Positions 1-5,714 of a stretch of 7,080 nucleotides of DNA are shown piece after piece. How positions within the stretch are numbered: position 1 is the stretch's first letter; every line of letters starts with the position of its first letter. Both the position numbers and the translations under genes were made by a program. This DNA comes from a bacterium. Lineage in GTDB: Bacteria > SZUA-79 > Acidulodesulfobacterales > Acidulodesulfobacteraceae. The notes beneath the pieces were generated by a model. It was given only the letters and a program-made list of their open reading frames with translations, ran no database searches and was not told where the DNA came from. The stretch spans positions 1 through 7,080 of the forward strand of contig JAJZJD010000055.1 in the NCBI GenBank assembly GCA_021828445.1, in the 5' to 3' direction.

Positions 1-575
1 AAGAAATTAATTCTTTAATTACTTTCGCCGAACAAAAATCAACCGAAGAGCTTTTAGACATGATAGATATTATGATCAACGCAGATATGAAATATCAAAG
101 GATTTCATCGCCTCTGTTAATGCTGGAACTAACTCTTTTCAGGCTTTTTAACATACCGCGAAAAAAAGACGTGCAGGAACTTATAAGCGGACTTAATAAT
201 TTGAAAACGGCGGGCGGGCTTGAAGCGCACGGGGAACACACGGGCATTGCGAAACAAACCGGCTTAAAAAATAATGATAATGCGGCGCTCATGAAAAATT
301 CAAATTTAACGGCTGACAAACCGTCTGAATCGACGAATGGGAACGGCGTTTCCTTAGAACATGAAAAATTATTCGACCATTTTTTAAAGACGGACGAAAA
401 ATTAAACGAATTCAATAAAAAAACGGAAACCGAACCCTTGAAAAACATAATAGGAAGATTAGACGACGACTCACAATCCGCGGCATATGCGGCAGAAAAA
501 AAAGATACCGGCGGCGTTATAGAAGATATTAAAGAAATATTCGGAAGCGGCATAGAAAGAATTGAAAAAAATTAA
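1..575 (+). CDS. dnaX: DNA polymerase III subunit gamma/tau, C-terminal part (partial, 5' end outside window)
   Basis: The reading frame is open from base 3 with no stop, so the ATG at 60 is internal and the gene enters from the left edge; about 190 residues are visible. DnaX is the ATPase/scaffold of the polymerase III clamp loader. The first ~50 visible residues (LLDMIDIMINADMKYQ, then SSPLLMLELTLFRLFNI) match the end of DnaX domain III, the helical collar that oligomerises the clamp loader. A hydrophilic, low-complexity linker follows, rich in Asn, Lys, Glu and Thr. The last residues (VIEDIKEIFGSGIERIEKN) resemble the short C-terminal tail seen in many non-enterobacterial DnaX proteins, usually of the form ALEIFGGEIVEV. 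The identity is strengthened by ybaB and recR directly downstream, the classic dnaX-ybaB-recR order. The ATPase core and any internal frameshift signal are outside the window. Confidence 0.9.
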   Translation, partial: EINSLITFAEQKSTEELLDMIDIMINADMKYQRISSPLLMLELTLFRLFNIPRKKDVQELISGLNNLKTAGGLEAHGEHTGIAKQTGLKNNDNAALMKNSNLTADKPSESTNGNGVSLEHEKLFDHFLKTDEKLNEFNKKTETEPLKNIIGRLDDDSQSAAYAAEKKDTGGVIEDIKEIFGSGIERIEKN

Positions 576-584
576 AAAGTTAAT

Positions 585-613
585 TTGCAAAAAAACTTTA
601 AATCAAATAAAAT
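585..613 (+). promoter_or_regulatory. possible sigma70-type promoter for ybaB-recR
   Basis: TTGCAA (585-590, 4 of 6 to consensus) is followed by a 17-base spacer and TAAAAT (608-613, 5 of 6). The predicted transcript would start near 620 and carry the GGGGG ribosome binding site at 629-633 just before the ybaB start. The geometry and -10 hexamer are the same as in the stronger promoter before ffh. The region is AT-rich, so chance matches are easy; ybaB-recR could equally be transcribed only from dnaX. Confidence 0.35.
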
Positions 614-642
614 ATTATTAAAAATTACGGGGGATAAACAAT

Positions 643-957
643 ATGTCAAAAAACATCGCCGGAATGTTAAAACAGGCGCAAAAACTTCAATCGGATATGC
701 TAAAAATGCAGGAAGAACTAGGCTCTAAAATAGTAGAAGCCGGTTCCGGCGGCGGAATGGTTACGGCAAAGGTAAACGGAAAACAGGAATTGTTAGAAAT
801 TAAAATAGATAAAGCGGTGGTTAACCCTGATGACGTGGAAATGCTGCAGGACCTTATCGTCGCTTCGATAAATGAAGCCCTCAATAAATCGAAAGATATG
901 GTTACTGGCGAAATGTCTAAAATAACCGGCGGGCTTAATCTGCCCGGTCTTTTCTAG
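643..957 (+). CDS. ybaB: YbaB/EbfC family nucleoid-associated DNA-binding protein
   Basis: A 104-residue protein, the normal length for the YbaB/EbfC family. These are small dimeric proteins that bind DNA and are linked to nucleoid organisation and recombination/repair. Family features are visible: an N-terminal helix (MLKQAQKLQSDMLKMQEELG, residues 8-27), the glycine-rich turn GSGGGMVTAKVNGKQELLEI (34-53) leading into the beta sheet, then VNPDDVEMLQDLIVASINEALNK (61-83) forming the second helix, and a GLNLPGLF end typical of the family. The start is supported by GGGGG at 629-633, nine bases upstream of the ATG. The gene lies 67 bases after dnaX and 11 bases before recR, consistent with one operon. 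No anomalies seen. Confidence 0.95.
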   Translation: MSKNIAGMLKQAQKLQSDMLKMQEELGSKIVEAGSGGGMVTAKVNGKQELLEIKIDKAVVNPDDVEMLQDLIVASINEALNKSKDMVTGEMSKITGGLNLPGLF

Positions 958-968
958 CCGGTGACTTT

Positions 969-1574
969 ATGTCTTTAAATCATTCCGATTACATCAAAGA
1001 TATAGTCTTTGCACTGAAAAAACTGCCGGGCATAGGCGAAAGATCGGCAAGAAGATTAGCTTTTTATATATTGTCCCAAAATGAATCGGTAGCTTATAAC
1101 CTTGCGGATGCTATCAAAAACGCAAAGCAAAATATTAAACTTTGCCAAAACTGCTTTAATCTCAGTTCGGACGACTTGTGTCCTATATGCAATAATCGGT
1201 CCAGAAACCATAAACAGCTTTGCATCGTTGAAAATCCCGAAATAATTTACGTATTTGAAAAAAGCGGCAATTATAACGGTTATTACCATGTTCTGCATGG
1301 TTTAATCAATCCGCTGGAAGGCATTACCCCGTCCGACCTCAGGCTTAGAGAGCTTGCAAGCAGAGTAGAAACCGGCGGTTTCGAAGAAATAATACTTGCT
1401 CTTAACCCCAATTCAAACGGGGAAGCAACTTCTATATATATACAAAAAATATTATCTCCTTACAATGTCAATATATCCGTGCTGGCACGCGGAATCCCAA
1501 TCGGTTCCGATCTGGAATACGTCGATAAAGACACTCTATCCGAGGCAATAAATTACAGAAAAAGGTTCGATTAA
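969..1574 (+). CDS. recR: recombination mediator protein RecR
   Basis: A 201-residue protein, full length for RecR, which works with RecF/RecO to load RecA onto gapped single-stranded DNA. Order of parts: an N-terminal helix-hairpin-helix (KLPGIGERSARRLAFYIL, residues 18-35), a four-cysteine zinc finger (C59-x2-C62 and C71-x2-C74), and a Toprim domain from about residue 83 containing EIILALNPNSNGEATSIYI and the ARGIPIGSDLEYVDKDTL segment. The final KRF is typical. In the Toprim strand HVLHG replaces the more common HVLGG, a small deviation. The start is supported by GGTGA at 960-964, four bases before the ATG. Spacing of 11 bases from ybaB indicates cotranscription. A long AT-rich gap follows, so recR is probably the last gene of this operon. 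Confidence 0.96.
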   Translation: MSLNHSDYIKDIVFALKKLPGIGERSARRLAFYILSQNESVAYNLADAIKNAKQNIKLCQNCFNLSSDDLCPICNNRSRNHKQLCIVENPEIIYVFEKSGNYNGYYHVLHGLINPLEGITPSDLRLRELASRVETGGFEEIILALNPNSNGEATSIYIQKILSPYNVNISVLARGIPIGSDLEYVDKDTLSEAINYRKRFD

Positions 1575-1594
1575 TTTTAATATTTTTCTGCATA

Positions 1595-1623
1595 TTGACA
1601 TATTTTTAAAAAACTAATAAAAT
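1595..1623 (+). promoter_or_regulatory. strong sigma70-type promoter for the ffh-rpsP-rimM-trmD operon
   Basis: TTGACA (1595-1600, perfect -35), exactly 17 bases of spacer, then TAAAAT (1618-1623, 5 of 6 to TATAAT). A transcript would begin near 1630, giving an untranslated leader of about 76 bases before ffh. This is the best promoter match in the window. It sits 20 bases after the recR stop, inside the only long gap upstream of the translation operon. TATAAT at 1664-1669 is a possible second -10 but has no recognisable -35 at suitable distance. Confidence 0.7.
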
Positions 1624-1632
1624 GTTAGTTTT
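1610..1632. repeat. palindrome bracketing the ffh -10 box (operator or weak recR terminator)
   Basis: AAAACTAA (1610-1617) and TTAGTTTT (1625-1632) are perfect 8-base inverted repeats separated by 7 bases, and those 7 bases are the -10 hexamer TAAAAT plus one G. The placement is what a repressor operator would look like. As RNA read from recR, the same sequence is an AU-rich stem ending in four U, which could be a weak terminator. The sequence alone cannot separate these readings, and a chance origin in AT-rich DNA is possible. Confidence 0.4.
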
Positions 1633-1633
1633 C

Positions 1634-1670
1634 GATTATATAAATCTTTCTTAAAAAAATTTATATAATC
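1634..1670 (+). promoter_or_regulatory. perfect 12-bp inverted repeat in the ffh mRNA leader
   Basis: GATTATATAAAT (1634-1645) is the exact reverse complement of ATTTATATAATC (1659-1670), with a 13-base loop. Past one C/A mismatch, TTT and AAA in the loop could add three more pairs. If transcription starts near 1630, this stem-loop lies at the very 5' end of the ffh transcript, where it could protect the message or take part in regulation. No U-tract follows it (next bases ATACTATAAAA), so it is a poor intrinsic terminator. It matches no riboswitch or leader family I recognise. Confidence 0.5.
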
Positions 1671-1705
1671 ATACTATAAAATAACTAAATTATTAAACTT
1701 ATTAA

Positions 1706-3082
1706 ATGTTTGACGGACTGAGCACAAAACTCGAAAGGGTTTTTAAAAATCTTAGGGGTTACGGAAAGCTGTCGGAAAAAAATATCGAAGACAGCCTTAA
1801 AGAAGTAAGACTGTCTTTGCTTGAAGCCGACGTAAATTACCTTATAGTAAAAGAATTTATAGAATCCGTAAAAAATAAGGCTATAGGCGAAAAAGTCGCG
1901 GACAGCCTCACCCCTGCCCAGCAAATTATAAAAATAATAAGAGACGAACTCGTCGAACTATTAGGAAACAACGAACCTTTAAATATTAAAGCGAAACCGC
2001 CCGTTATTATTATGCTTATAGGGCTTCAGGGCTCAGGCAAAACCACTACGGCAGGCAAACTTGCTCTTTATCTGCACAGAATGAAGCGCAGAGTTTATCT
2101 TGTTCCGGCGGACGTTTACAGGCCTGCGGCAATACTACAGCTAAAGAAAATCGGCTCAAGCATCAATATACCCGTTTACGAAACCCCTGAAGAAAACGGA
2201 AAGGTTTTGCAAAAACCCGATGAGATACTAAAAAACGCCATCGACATTGCCGAAAAACAGGCATACGATACTATAATCGTGGATACCGCCGGGAGGCTCG
2301 AAATAGACGAGCCGTTAATGAACGAGCTTAAACTTCTTAAAAATAAATTTAATCCCAACGAAATATTATTCGTTGCCGATTCCATGCTCGGACAGAGCGC
2401 CGTGACGGTCGCCAAGACGTTCAACGAAGCCCTCGATATATCCGGCGTCGTTCTGACGAAAGTTGACGGCGACGCAAGAGGCGGAGCGGCTCTTTCCATT
2501 AAAAAAACCGTTAAAAAACCGATAAAATTTATCGGCGTCGGCGAAAAATTGAGCGATTTCGAAGTCTTTTACGGCGACAGAATAGCGGACAGAATACTGG
2601 GAATGGGCGACATATTAAGCCTGATAGAGAAAGCTCAGGATTCCATCGACGAAAAATCGGCAAAATCTATCGAAGACTCGCTTAATAAAAAGGATTTTAC
2701 CGTAAAAGACTTTGCGGAACAGCTTAAAATGATGTCTAAAATCGGCGGCATTGCCCAGATAGCCGGTATGATTCCGGGATTTTCGAAAATTAAAGATAAA
2801 TTCAATTCCGAAGCGGCGGAAAAAGAAATTGTCAAAATTAAAGCCATAATCAACTCTATGACCGAAAAAGAAAGGATTAATCCGGATATTCTTAACGGCG
2901 GAAGGCGCAAAAGAATATCTCTTGGAAGCGGCACGACCGTTAACGACGTGAATATCTTTATAAACAAATTCGAAGAAGTTAAAAAAATTATGAAATCGTT
3001 CAAAAAAAACAAATTAGGTTCTTTAAAGAATATAAATAATATTAAAAATATGTTTAACAAAGGAGATCTCAAGTGGCGGTAA
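1706..3082 (+). CDS. ffh: signal recognition particle protein Ffh (SRP54)
   Basis: A 458-residue GTPase that, with 4.5S RNA, binds signal sequences of nascent membrane proteins and docks with FtsY. The N domain opens with MFDGLSTKLERVFKNLRG and includes VRLSLLEADVN (34-44). The G domain has the P-loop GLQGSGKTTT (106-115), ADVYRPAA (135-142), DTAGR (193-197) and TKVDGDARGG (251-260). The M domain (about 330-430) carries the finger-loop segment with GGIAQIAGMIPGF (347-359) and the RNA-binding RRKRISLGSG (400-409), where the family more often has an SRxxRIAxGSG pattern. Length is normal. The conserved N terminus fixes the start at 1706, yet no Shine-Dalgarno sequence precedes it; the leader there is almost pure A/T. 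The 3' end overlaps rpsP by 10 bases and contains its ribosome binding site, so the two are coupled. Confidence 0.97.
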   Translation: MFDGLSTKLERVFKNLRGYGKLSEKNIEDSLKEVRLSLLEADVNYLIVKEFIESVKNKAIGEKVADSLTPAQQIIKIIRDELVELLGNNEPLNIKAKPPVIIMLIGLQGSGKTTTAGKLALYLHRMKRRVYLVPADVYRPAAILQLKKIGSSINIPVYETPEENGKVLQKPDEILKNAIDIAEKQAYDTIIVDTAGRLEIDEPLMNELKLLKNKFNPNEILFVADSMLGQSAVTVAKTFNEALDISGVVLTKVDGDARGGAALSIKKTVKKPIKFIGVGEKLSDFEVFYGDRIADRILGMGDILSLIEKAQDSIDEKSAKSIEDSLNKKDFTVKDFAEQLKMMSKIGGIAQIAGMIPGFSKIKDKFNSEAAEKEIVKIKAIINSMTEKERINPDILNGGRRKRISLGSGTTVNDVNIFINKFEEVKKIMKSFKKNKLGSLKNINNIKNMFNKGDLKWR

Positions 3083-3312
3083 AAATCAGACTTACAAGAA
3101 TCGGTTCTCACAAAAAACCTTTTTACAGAATCGTAGCGGCTTCCGGCGAGAAAGCCGTGCAGAAAAAATTCATCGAGATATTGGGGACTTATAATCCCTG
3201 CGCGAATACGGCTCAATTCAATATCGATAAAGACAAGTTCGACAAATGGATAAGCTTAGGCGCTAAACCGAGCGATACGGTTATGTCTTTGGTTAAAAAA
3301 CAGGGTAAATGA
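3073..3312 (+). CDS. rpsP: 30S ribosomal protein S16
   Basis: A 79-residue protein, the usual S16 size, needed for assembly of the 30S subunit body. It begins with the near-invariant MAVKIRLTRIGSHKKPFYRI and contains FIEILGTYNP (34-43), the S16 signature; the end (WISLGAKPSDTVMSLVKKQGK) is also typical. Translation starts with GTG, chosen because AAAGGAGAT (3059-3067) lies at ideal distance and because the protein is canonical from its first residue. The start overlaps the ffh 3' end by 10 bases and its stop overlaps the rimM start (ATGA). No KH-domain gene (khpA/ylqC) lies between rpsP and rimM, unlike the order in many Firmicutes and other phyla. Confidence 0.97.
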   Translation: MAVKIRLTRIGSHKKPFYRIVAASGEKAVQKKFIEILGTYNPCANTAQFNIDKDKFDKWISLGAKPSDTVMSLVKKQGK

Positions 3313-3809
3313 ACGACTGTATCTGCATAGGGGAATTTATAAAACCCCATGGTATTTGCGGAGAACTTTTATTTACAACGTATAATCCCCTGTCGGATGC
3401 ATTGGATTCGGATATTCCGCTATTTGTTGAGGAGAATTGCGAACTTGGACGGCTGGAAATCGAAAAAATAAGGCGGGTAAACAAGGGGTATCTGATAAAG
3501 CTTTGCGGCGTTAATTCTATAGAATCGGCCGAAAATTTTAAAAAGGTCCCCGTATATATTAAAAAAACCGATATAAATTTAAAACGGGGCGAATATTTAA
3601 TTTCGGATTTAATAGGCTTAAGCTGTTATAACGAAAACGATCAAGGAATAGGAACGGTTTCGCAAATTTATCCGGGGGAAGCGGATATAATCGAAATAAA
3701 ATCAAACGAAGCAACTTATTTAATTCCCATGACCGAAAACAACATTTCATTTATAGATATTAAAAATTCAAAAATAGCGGTAAAAAACGAAGAAAATTAT
3801 AAAATATGA
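3309..3809 (+). CDS. rimM: ribosome maturation factor RimM
   Basis: A 166-residue protein in the normal RimM range. RimM binds S19 in the 30S head and assists late 16S rRNA processing and assembly. Two domains are visible: the N-terminal RimM barrel with IGEFIKPHGICGEL (7-20) and the linker IESAENFKKVPVYI (71-84), and a C-terminal PRC-barrel starting near EYLISDLIGLSCYNENDQGIG (95-115), followed by EADIIEI and YLIPMTENNISFIDI. The start ATG shares ATGA with the rpsP stop; AGGG at 3302-3305 lies very close, so re-initiation by terminating ribosomes is likely. The stop likewise overlaps the trmD start. Divergent in detail, as RimM usually is, but placed exactly where expected between rpsP and trmD. 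Confidence 0.94.
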   Translation: MNDCICIGEFIKPHGICGELLFTTYNPLSDALDSDIPLFVEENCELGRLEIEKIRRVNKGYLIKLCGVNSIESAENFKKVPVYIKKTDINLKRGEYLISDLIGLSCYNENDQGIGTVSQIYPGEADIIEIKSNEATYLIPMTENNISFIDIKNSKIAVKNEENYKI

Positions 3810-4552
3810 TTCATAAGATCGACGAAAATAAAAAAATTATAGACGTCATTTCGATAATGCCTGAATATTTCGAGTCTTTCCTTAAAACTGGACTCATCGG
3901 AAGAGCCTTAAAAACCGGCCTCGTAGAAATAAATATAATTAATCCAAGAGATTTTTCTAATGATAAGCATAAAAGGGTGGACGATAAGATTTACGGCGGC
4001 GGAGCCGGCCAGCTTTTAATGGCTGAACCTATCCTTAAAGCCTACGAACATTCTTTAACCAATTATACATACAAAAATAAAAAATATATTACGGTAATAA
4101 TGTCCGCATCCGGAAAATTACTTGATTCAAGCATAGCCGAAGATATGTCCGGCTATAACCATATAATAATAATTTGCGGAAGATACGAAGGAATAGATGC
4201 CAGAGTGACGGATATTACCGGCGGAATTGAAGTATCGATAGGAAATTATATATTATCCGGCGGAGAAATAGCCGCCGTCGTCTTCATGGAAACCGTCAGC
4301 AGATATTTTAAGGGATTTCTCGGAAACCCCGATTCTCTTAAAGAAGAAAGTCTTTCCGGCGATTTCGGCAAAATACTGGAATATCCGCAATATACTAAAC
4401 CAAAAGTCTTGAAAGGCAAGCCTGTTCCGGATGTCCTGCTCGGCGGCAACCATAAGCTGATAAACGAATGGAGAACGGAAAAAGCGTTAAAAAAGACGGC
4501 GGAAAACAGGAACCGTCCTTTTAACGAAAATAGCGGAGAAACTGAATCTTAA
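3806..4552 (+). CDS. trmD: tRNA (guanine-37-N1)-methyltransferase TrmD
   Basis: A 248-residue SPOUT-class enzyme of normal length that methylates G37 of tRNAs using SAM, preventing +1 frameshifting. Visible motifs: HKRVDDKIYGGGAG (55-68), the trefoil-knot core ICGRYEGIDARV (123-134), SIGNYILSGGE (144-154), ETVSRY (162-167), and LEYPQYTKP (191-199) with VPDVLLGGNHKLINEWR (207-223). Substitutions relative to the E. coli protein: N147 where SIGDYVLxGGE normally has Asp, K169 for the Pro of PGVLG, and, by hand alignment, E181 in place of catalytic Asp169 (ATEDSF aligned to LKEESL). That loop also appears two residues longer. The SPQG segment reads SASG (100-103). The start overlaps the rimM stop (ATGA) without a clear ribosome binding site, so translation is probably coupled. 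Confidence 0.96.
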   Translation: MIHKIDENKKIIDVISIMPEYFESFLKTGLIGRALKTGLVEINIINPRDFSNDKHKRVDDKIYGGGAGQLLMAEPILKAYEHSLTNYTYKNKKYITVIMSASGKLLDSSIAEDMSGYNHIIIICGRYEGIDARVTDITGGIEVSIGNYILSGGEIAAVVFMETVSRYFKGFLGNPDSLKEESLSGDFGKILEYPQYTKPKVLKGKPVPDVLLGGNHKLINEWRTEKALKKTAENRNRPFNENSGETES

Positions 4553-4585
4553 TATAATCATAACTAAAAAATAAAGGAGATTTCA

Positions 4586-4942
4586 ATGAATATCATCGAA
4601 AAAATCGAAAATTCATCTTTGAAAACCGATACGCCCATATTTAAATCGGGAGATACGGTTAAAGTGCATCAAAAGATAAAAGAAGGCGATAAGGAAAGGA
4701 TACAGGTTTATGAAGGGGTCGTTATCGCAAGAAAAGGGAGCGGCCTTAGGTCGGCATTTACCGTCAGAAAAAATTCTTACGGCGTAGGGGTAGAAAAAAC
4801 TTTTTTAGTAAATTCTCCTTTAATCGATAAAATCGAACTGCTGTATCAAGGAAAAGTCAGAAGGGCAAAGCTGTATTATTTAAGAAAGAAAAAAGGCAAA
4901 GAAGCTAAGATAGAAAGGCTCGATATGGCACGCCAGCAGTAA
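4586..4942 (+). CDS. rplS: 50S ribosomal protein L19
   Basis: A 118-residue protein, the standard L19 length, located at the 30S-50S interface of the ribosome. Conserved blocks are easily seen: GDTVKVHQKIKEGDKERIQ (22-40), YEGVVIARKGSGLRSAFTVR (42-61), VGVEKTFLVNSPLIDKIELL (67-86) and the basic tail GKVRRAKLYYLRKKKGKEAKI (89-109). The start has a strong ribosome binding site, AAAGGAGA at 4573-4580. The gene follows trmD by 33 bases. TATAAT occurs at 4553-4558 in that gap, but no acceptable -35 lies upstream, so a separate promoter is only a weak possibility. It closes the rpsP-rimM-trmD-rplS operon. Confidence 0.98.
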   Translation: MNIIEKIENSSLKTDTPIFKSGDTVKVHQKIKEGDKERIQVYEGVVIARKGSGLRSAFTVRKNSYGVGVEKTFLVNSPLIDKIELLYQGKVRRAKLYYLRKKKGKEAKIERLDMARQQ

Positions 4943-4980
4943 ATATAAATATAATATTTTATATTTACTCGATTCTTTTA
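4938..4980 (+). terminator. terminator-like hairpin after rplS
   Basis: AGTAAATATAAA (4938-4949) is the perfect reverse complement of TTTATATTTACT (4958-4969), separated by 8 bases; the left arm includes the rplS stop codon. A T-rich tail (TTCTTTTA, 4973-4980) follows after CGA. The stem is almost entirely A/U and the T-run is not immediately adjacent, so termination may be partial. Its position at the end of the ribosomal operon supports the call. Confidence 0.55.
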
Positions 4981-5040
4981 TAAATATTAATGATATACTT
5001 ATATTATGATATAAGCTAATTAATATTAAATAAAGGAGGT
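4981..5040 (+). promoter_or_regulatory. AT-rich upstream region and perfect Shine-Dalgarno of the phasin-like gene
   Basis: AAAGGAGGT at 5032-5040 is a nine-base perfect complement to the 3' end of 16S rRNA, ending four bases before the start codon, and is the strongest ribosome binding site in the window. Upstream, several -10-like hexamers occur (TATACT 4994-4999, TATAAG 5010-5015), but none has a convincing -35. Two copies of TGATATA (4991-4997 and 5007-5013) are spaced 16 bases apart. The ribosome binding site is certain as a sequence; a promoter here is likely only because a hairpin separates this gene from rplS. Confidence 0.45.
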
Positions 5041-5044
5041 TCGT

Positions 5045-5413
5045 ATGGAGAATTCAAAAACGCCGCTTGATAAGTTTACCGAATTTATCGGCACCGTTCT
5101 TACCGCAACTGAGGATAGATTTCAAAAAATTCTCGATGAATTTATCGTAACTCAGGATTTTGGAAAAAAAGAAGCCGCGGATTTTTCTAAAAAAATGAAA
5201 GGTATATACGAGTCTAATAAAGAGAAGATGCTGTCTTTAATCGACGAATCCGTAAAAAAAGCGCTCAGTAAAGCCGATATAGCACGCGGTTCGGAAATTA
5301 AAGAATTGGAAGATAAAATAAAAACGCTGGAAGAAAAAGTCAATAAGCAGGCTCATAGCGCGCATACCCATACCGAGCACCATAAGCACGCGGCGGCGCA
5401 CCACACGAAATAG
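5045..5413 (+). CDS. small phasin-like coiled-coil protein with histidine-rich C-terminal tail
   Basis: A 122-residue, charged, helical, presumably cytoplasmic protein without signal peptide or membrane segment. The core resembles the phasin-like family (COG3937 type): an amphipathic N-terminal region (about 8-35), AADFSKKMKGIYESNKEKM (44-62), then IDESVKKALSKADIARGSEIKELEDKI. Hydrophobic residues I85, L88, I92, L95 and V99 fall at alternating 3/4 spacing, a short coiled coil. In that family the conserved pattern is a helix, a break near 'D(I/V)xxRxEI' and a heptad coil, as here. The tail carries eight histidines in 17 residues (104-120), which could bind metal ions or interact with nucleic acid; this is inference. 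No polyhydroxyalkanoate synthesis gene is nearby, so granule binding cannot be assumed. An exceptionally good ribosome binding site suggests high expression. acyP follows 22 bases later. Confidence 0.7.
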   Translation: MENSKTPLDKFTEFIGTVLTATEDRFQKILDEFIVTQDFGKKEAADFSKKMKGIYESNKEKMLSLIDESVKKALSKADIARGSEIKELEDKIKTLEEKVNKQAHSAHTHTEHHKHAAAHHTK

Positions 5414-5435
5414 TAATTAAGTTTTAATTTTAATA

Positions 5436-5714
5436 ATGGCGTTAAAATCTTACAGAGTTATAATTAAGGGAATAGTTCAAGGCGTTAACTTCCGTAATTT
5501 TACAAAACTTGAAGCCGAAAGAATAGGCGTCAAAGGATACGTCATGAACACCCATGACGGTCACGTAGAAGCATTTTTCGAAGGCGGGGAAGAACAAATA
5601 AAGGAAATGATCGCTTCGGTTCACGTCGGTCCTCCTTCTTCCAGAGTAAAAGAAGTCAAACTTTACGAACAGAACGACCTGTCTAATTTTAAAGATTTTA
5701 AAATTTTAAAATAG
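5436..5714 (+). CDS. acyP: acylphosphatase
   Basis: A 92-residue protein, the usual size for acylphosphatase, which hydrolyses carboxyl-phosphate bonds in small metabolites such as acetyl phosphate or carbamoyl phosphate. The signature GIVQGVNFRNF (12-22) contains the phosphate-binding loop and the catalytic arginine R20; the second catalytic residue, N38, lies in GYVMNTHDGHVEAFFEG (34-50). Both key residues are present, so the enzyme should be active. The ATG at 5436 gives a canonical N terminus, yet it has no Shine-Dalgarno sequence (upstream TTTTAATTTTAATA), so it may depend on translation of the gene before it. The last codons lie in an 18-base perfect A/T palindrome (5695-5712), and a repeat remnant starts right after the stop. 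It converges with rsmI across 18 bases. Confidence 0.95.
   Translation: MALKSYRVIIKGIVQGVNFRNFTKLEAERIGVKGYVMNTHDGHVEAFFEGGEEQIKEMIASVHVGPPSSRVKEVKLYEQNDLSNFKDFKILK

Noticed and set aside
95..553. 152-residue open frame on the - strand opposite dnaX
   Set aside because: Shadow of the low-complexity DnaX tail; Ser/Phe-rich composition mirrors Glu/Lys codons and there is no independent evidence of a gene.
576..600. AAAGTT/AACTTT inverted repeat after dnaX as a terminator
   Set aside because: Only 6 A/T-rich base pairs with a 12-base loop and no T-run after it; too weak to call.
1634..1670. The ffh leader hairpin as an SRP RNA (ffs) gene or known riboswitch
   Set aside because: Far too short and AT-rich for 4.5S RNA, lacks the GGAA tetraloop and the conserved domain IV internal loop, and matches no riboswitch consensus.
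2635..3216. 193-residue open frame on the - strand across ffh and rpsP
   Set aside because: It is antisense to two certain genes, has no recognisable domain or ribosome binding site, and its hydrophobic composition is what antisense of a Lys/Glu-rich AT-rich gene gives.
5695..5712. 18-base perfect A/T palindrome at the end of acyP as a binding site
   Set aside because: It is composed only of A and T runs encoding Phe, Lys, Ile and Leu codons, so it is easily produced by codon bias in an AT-rich gene.
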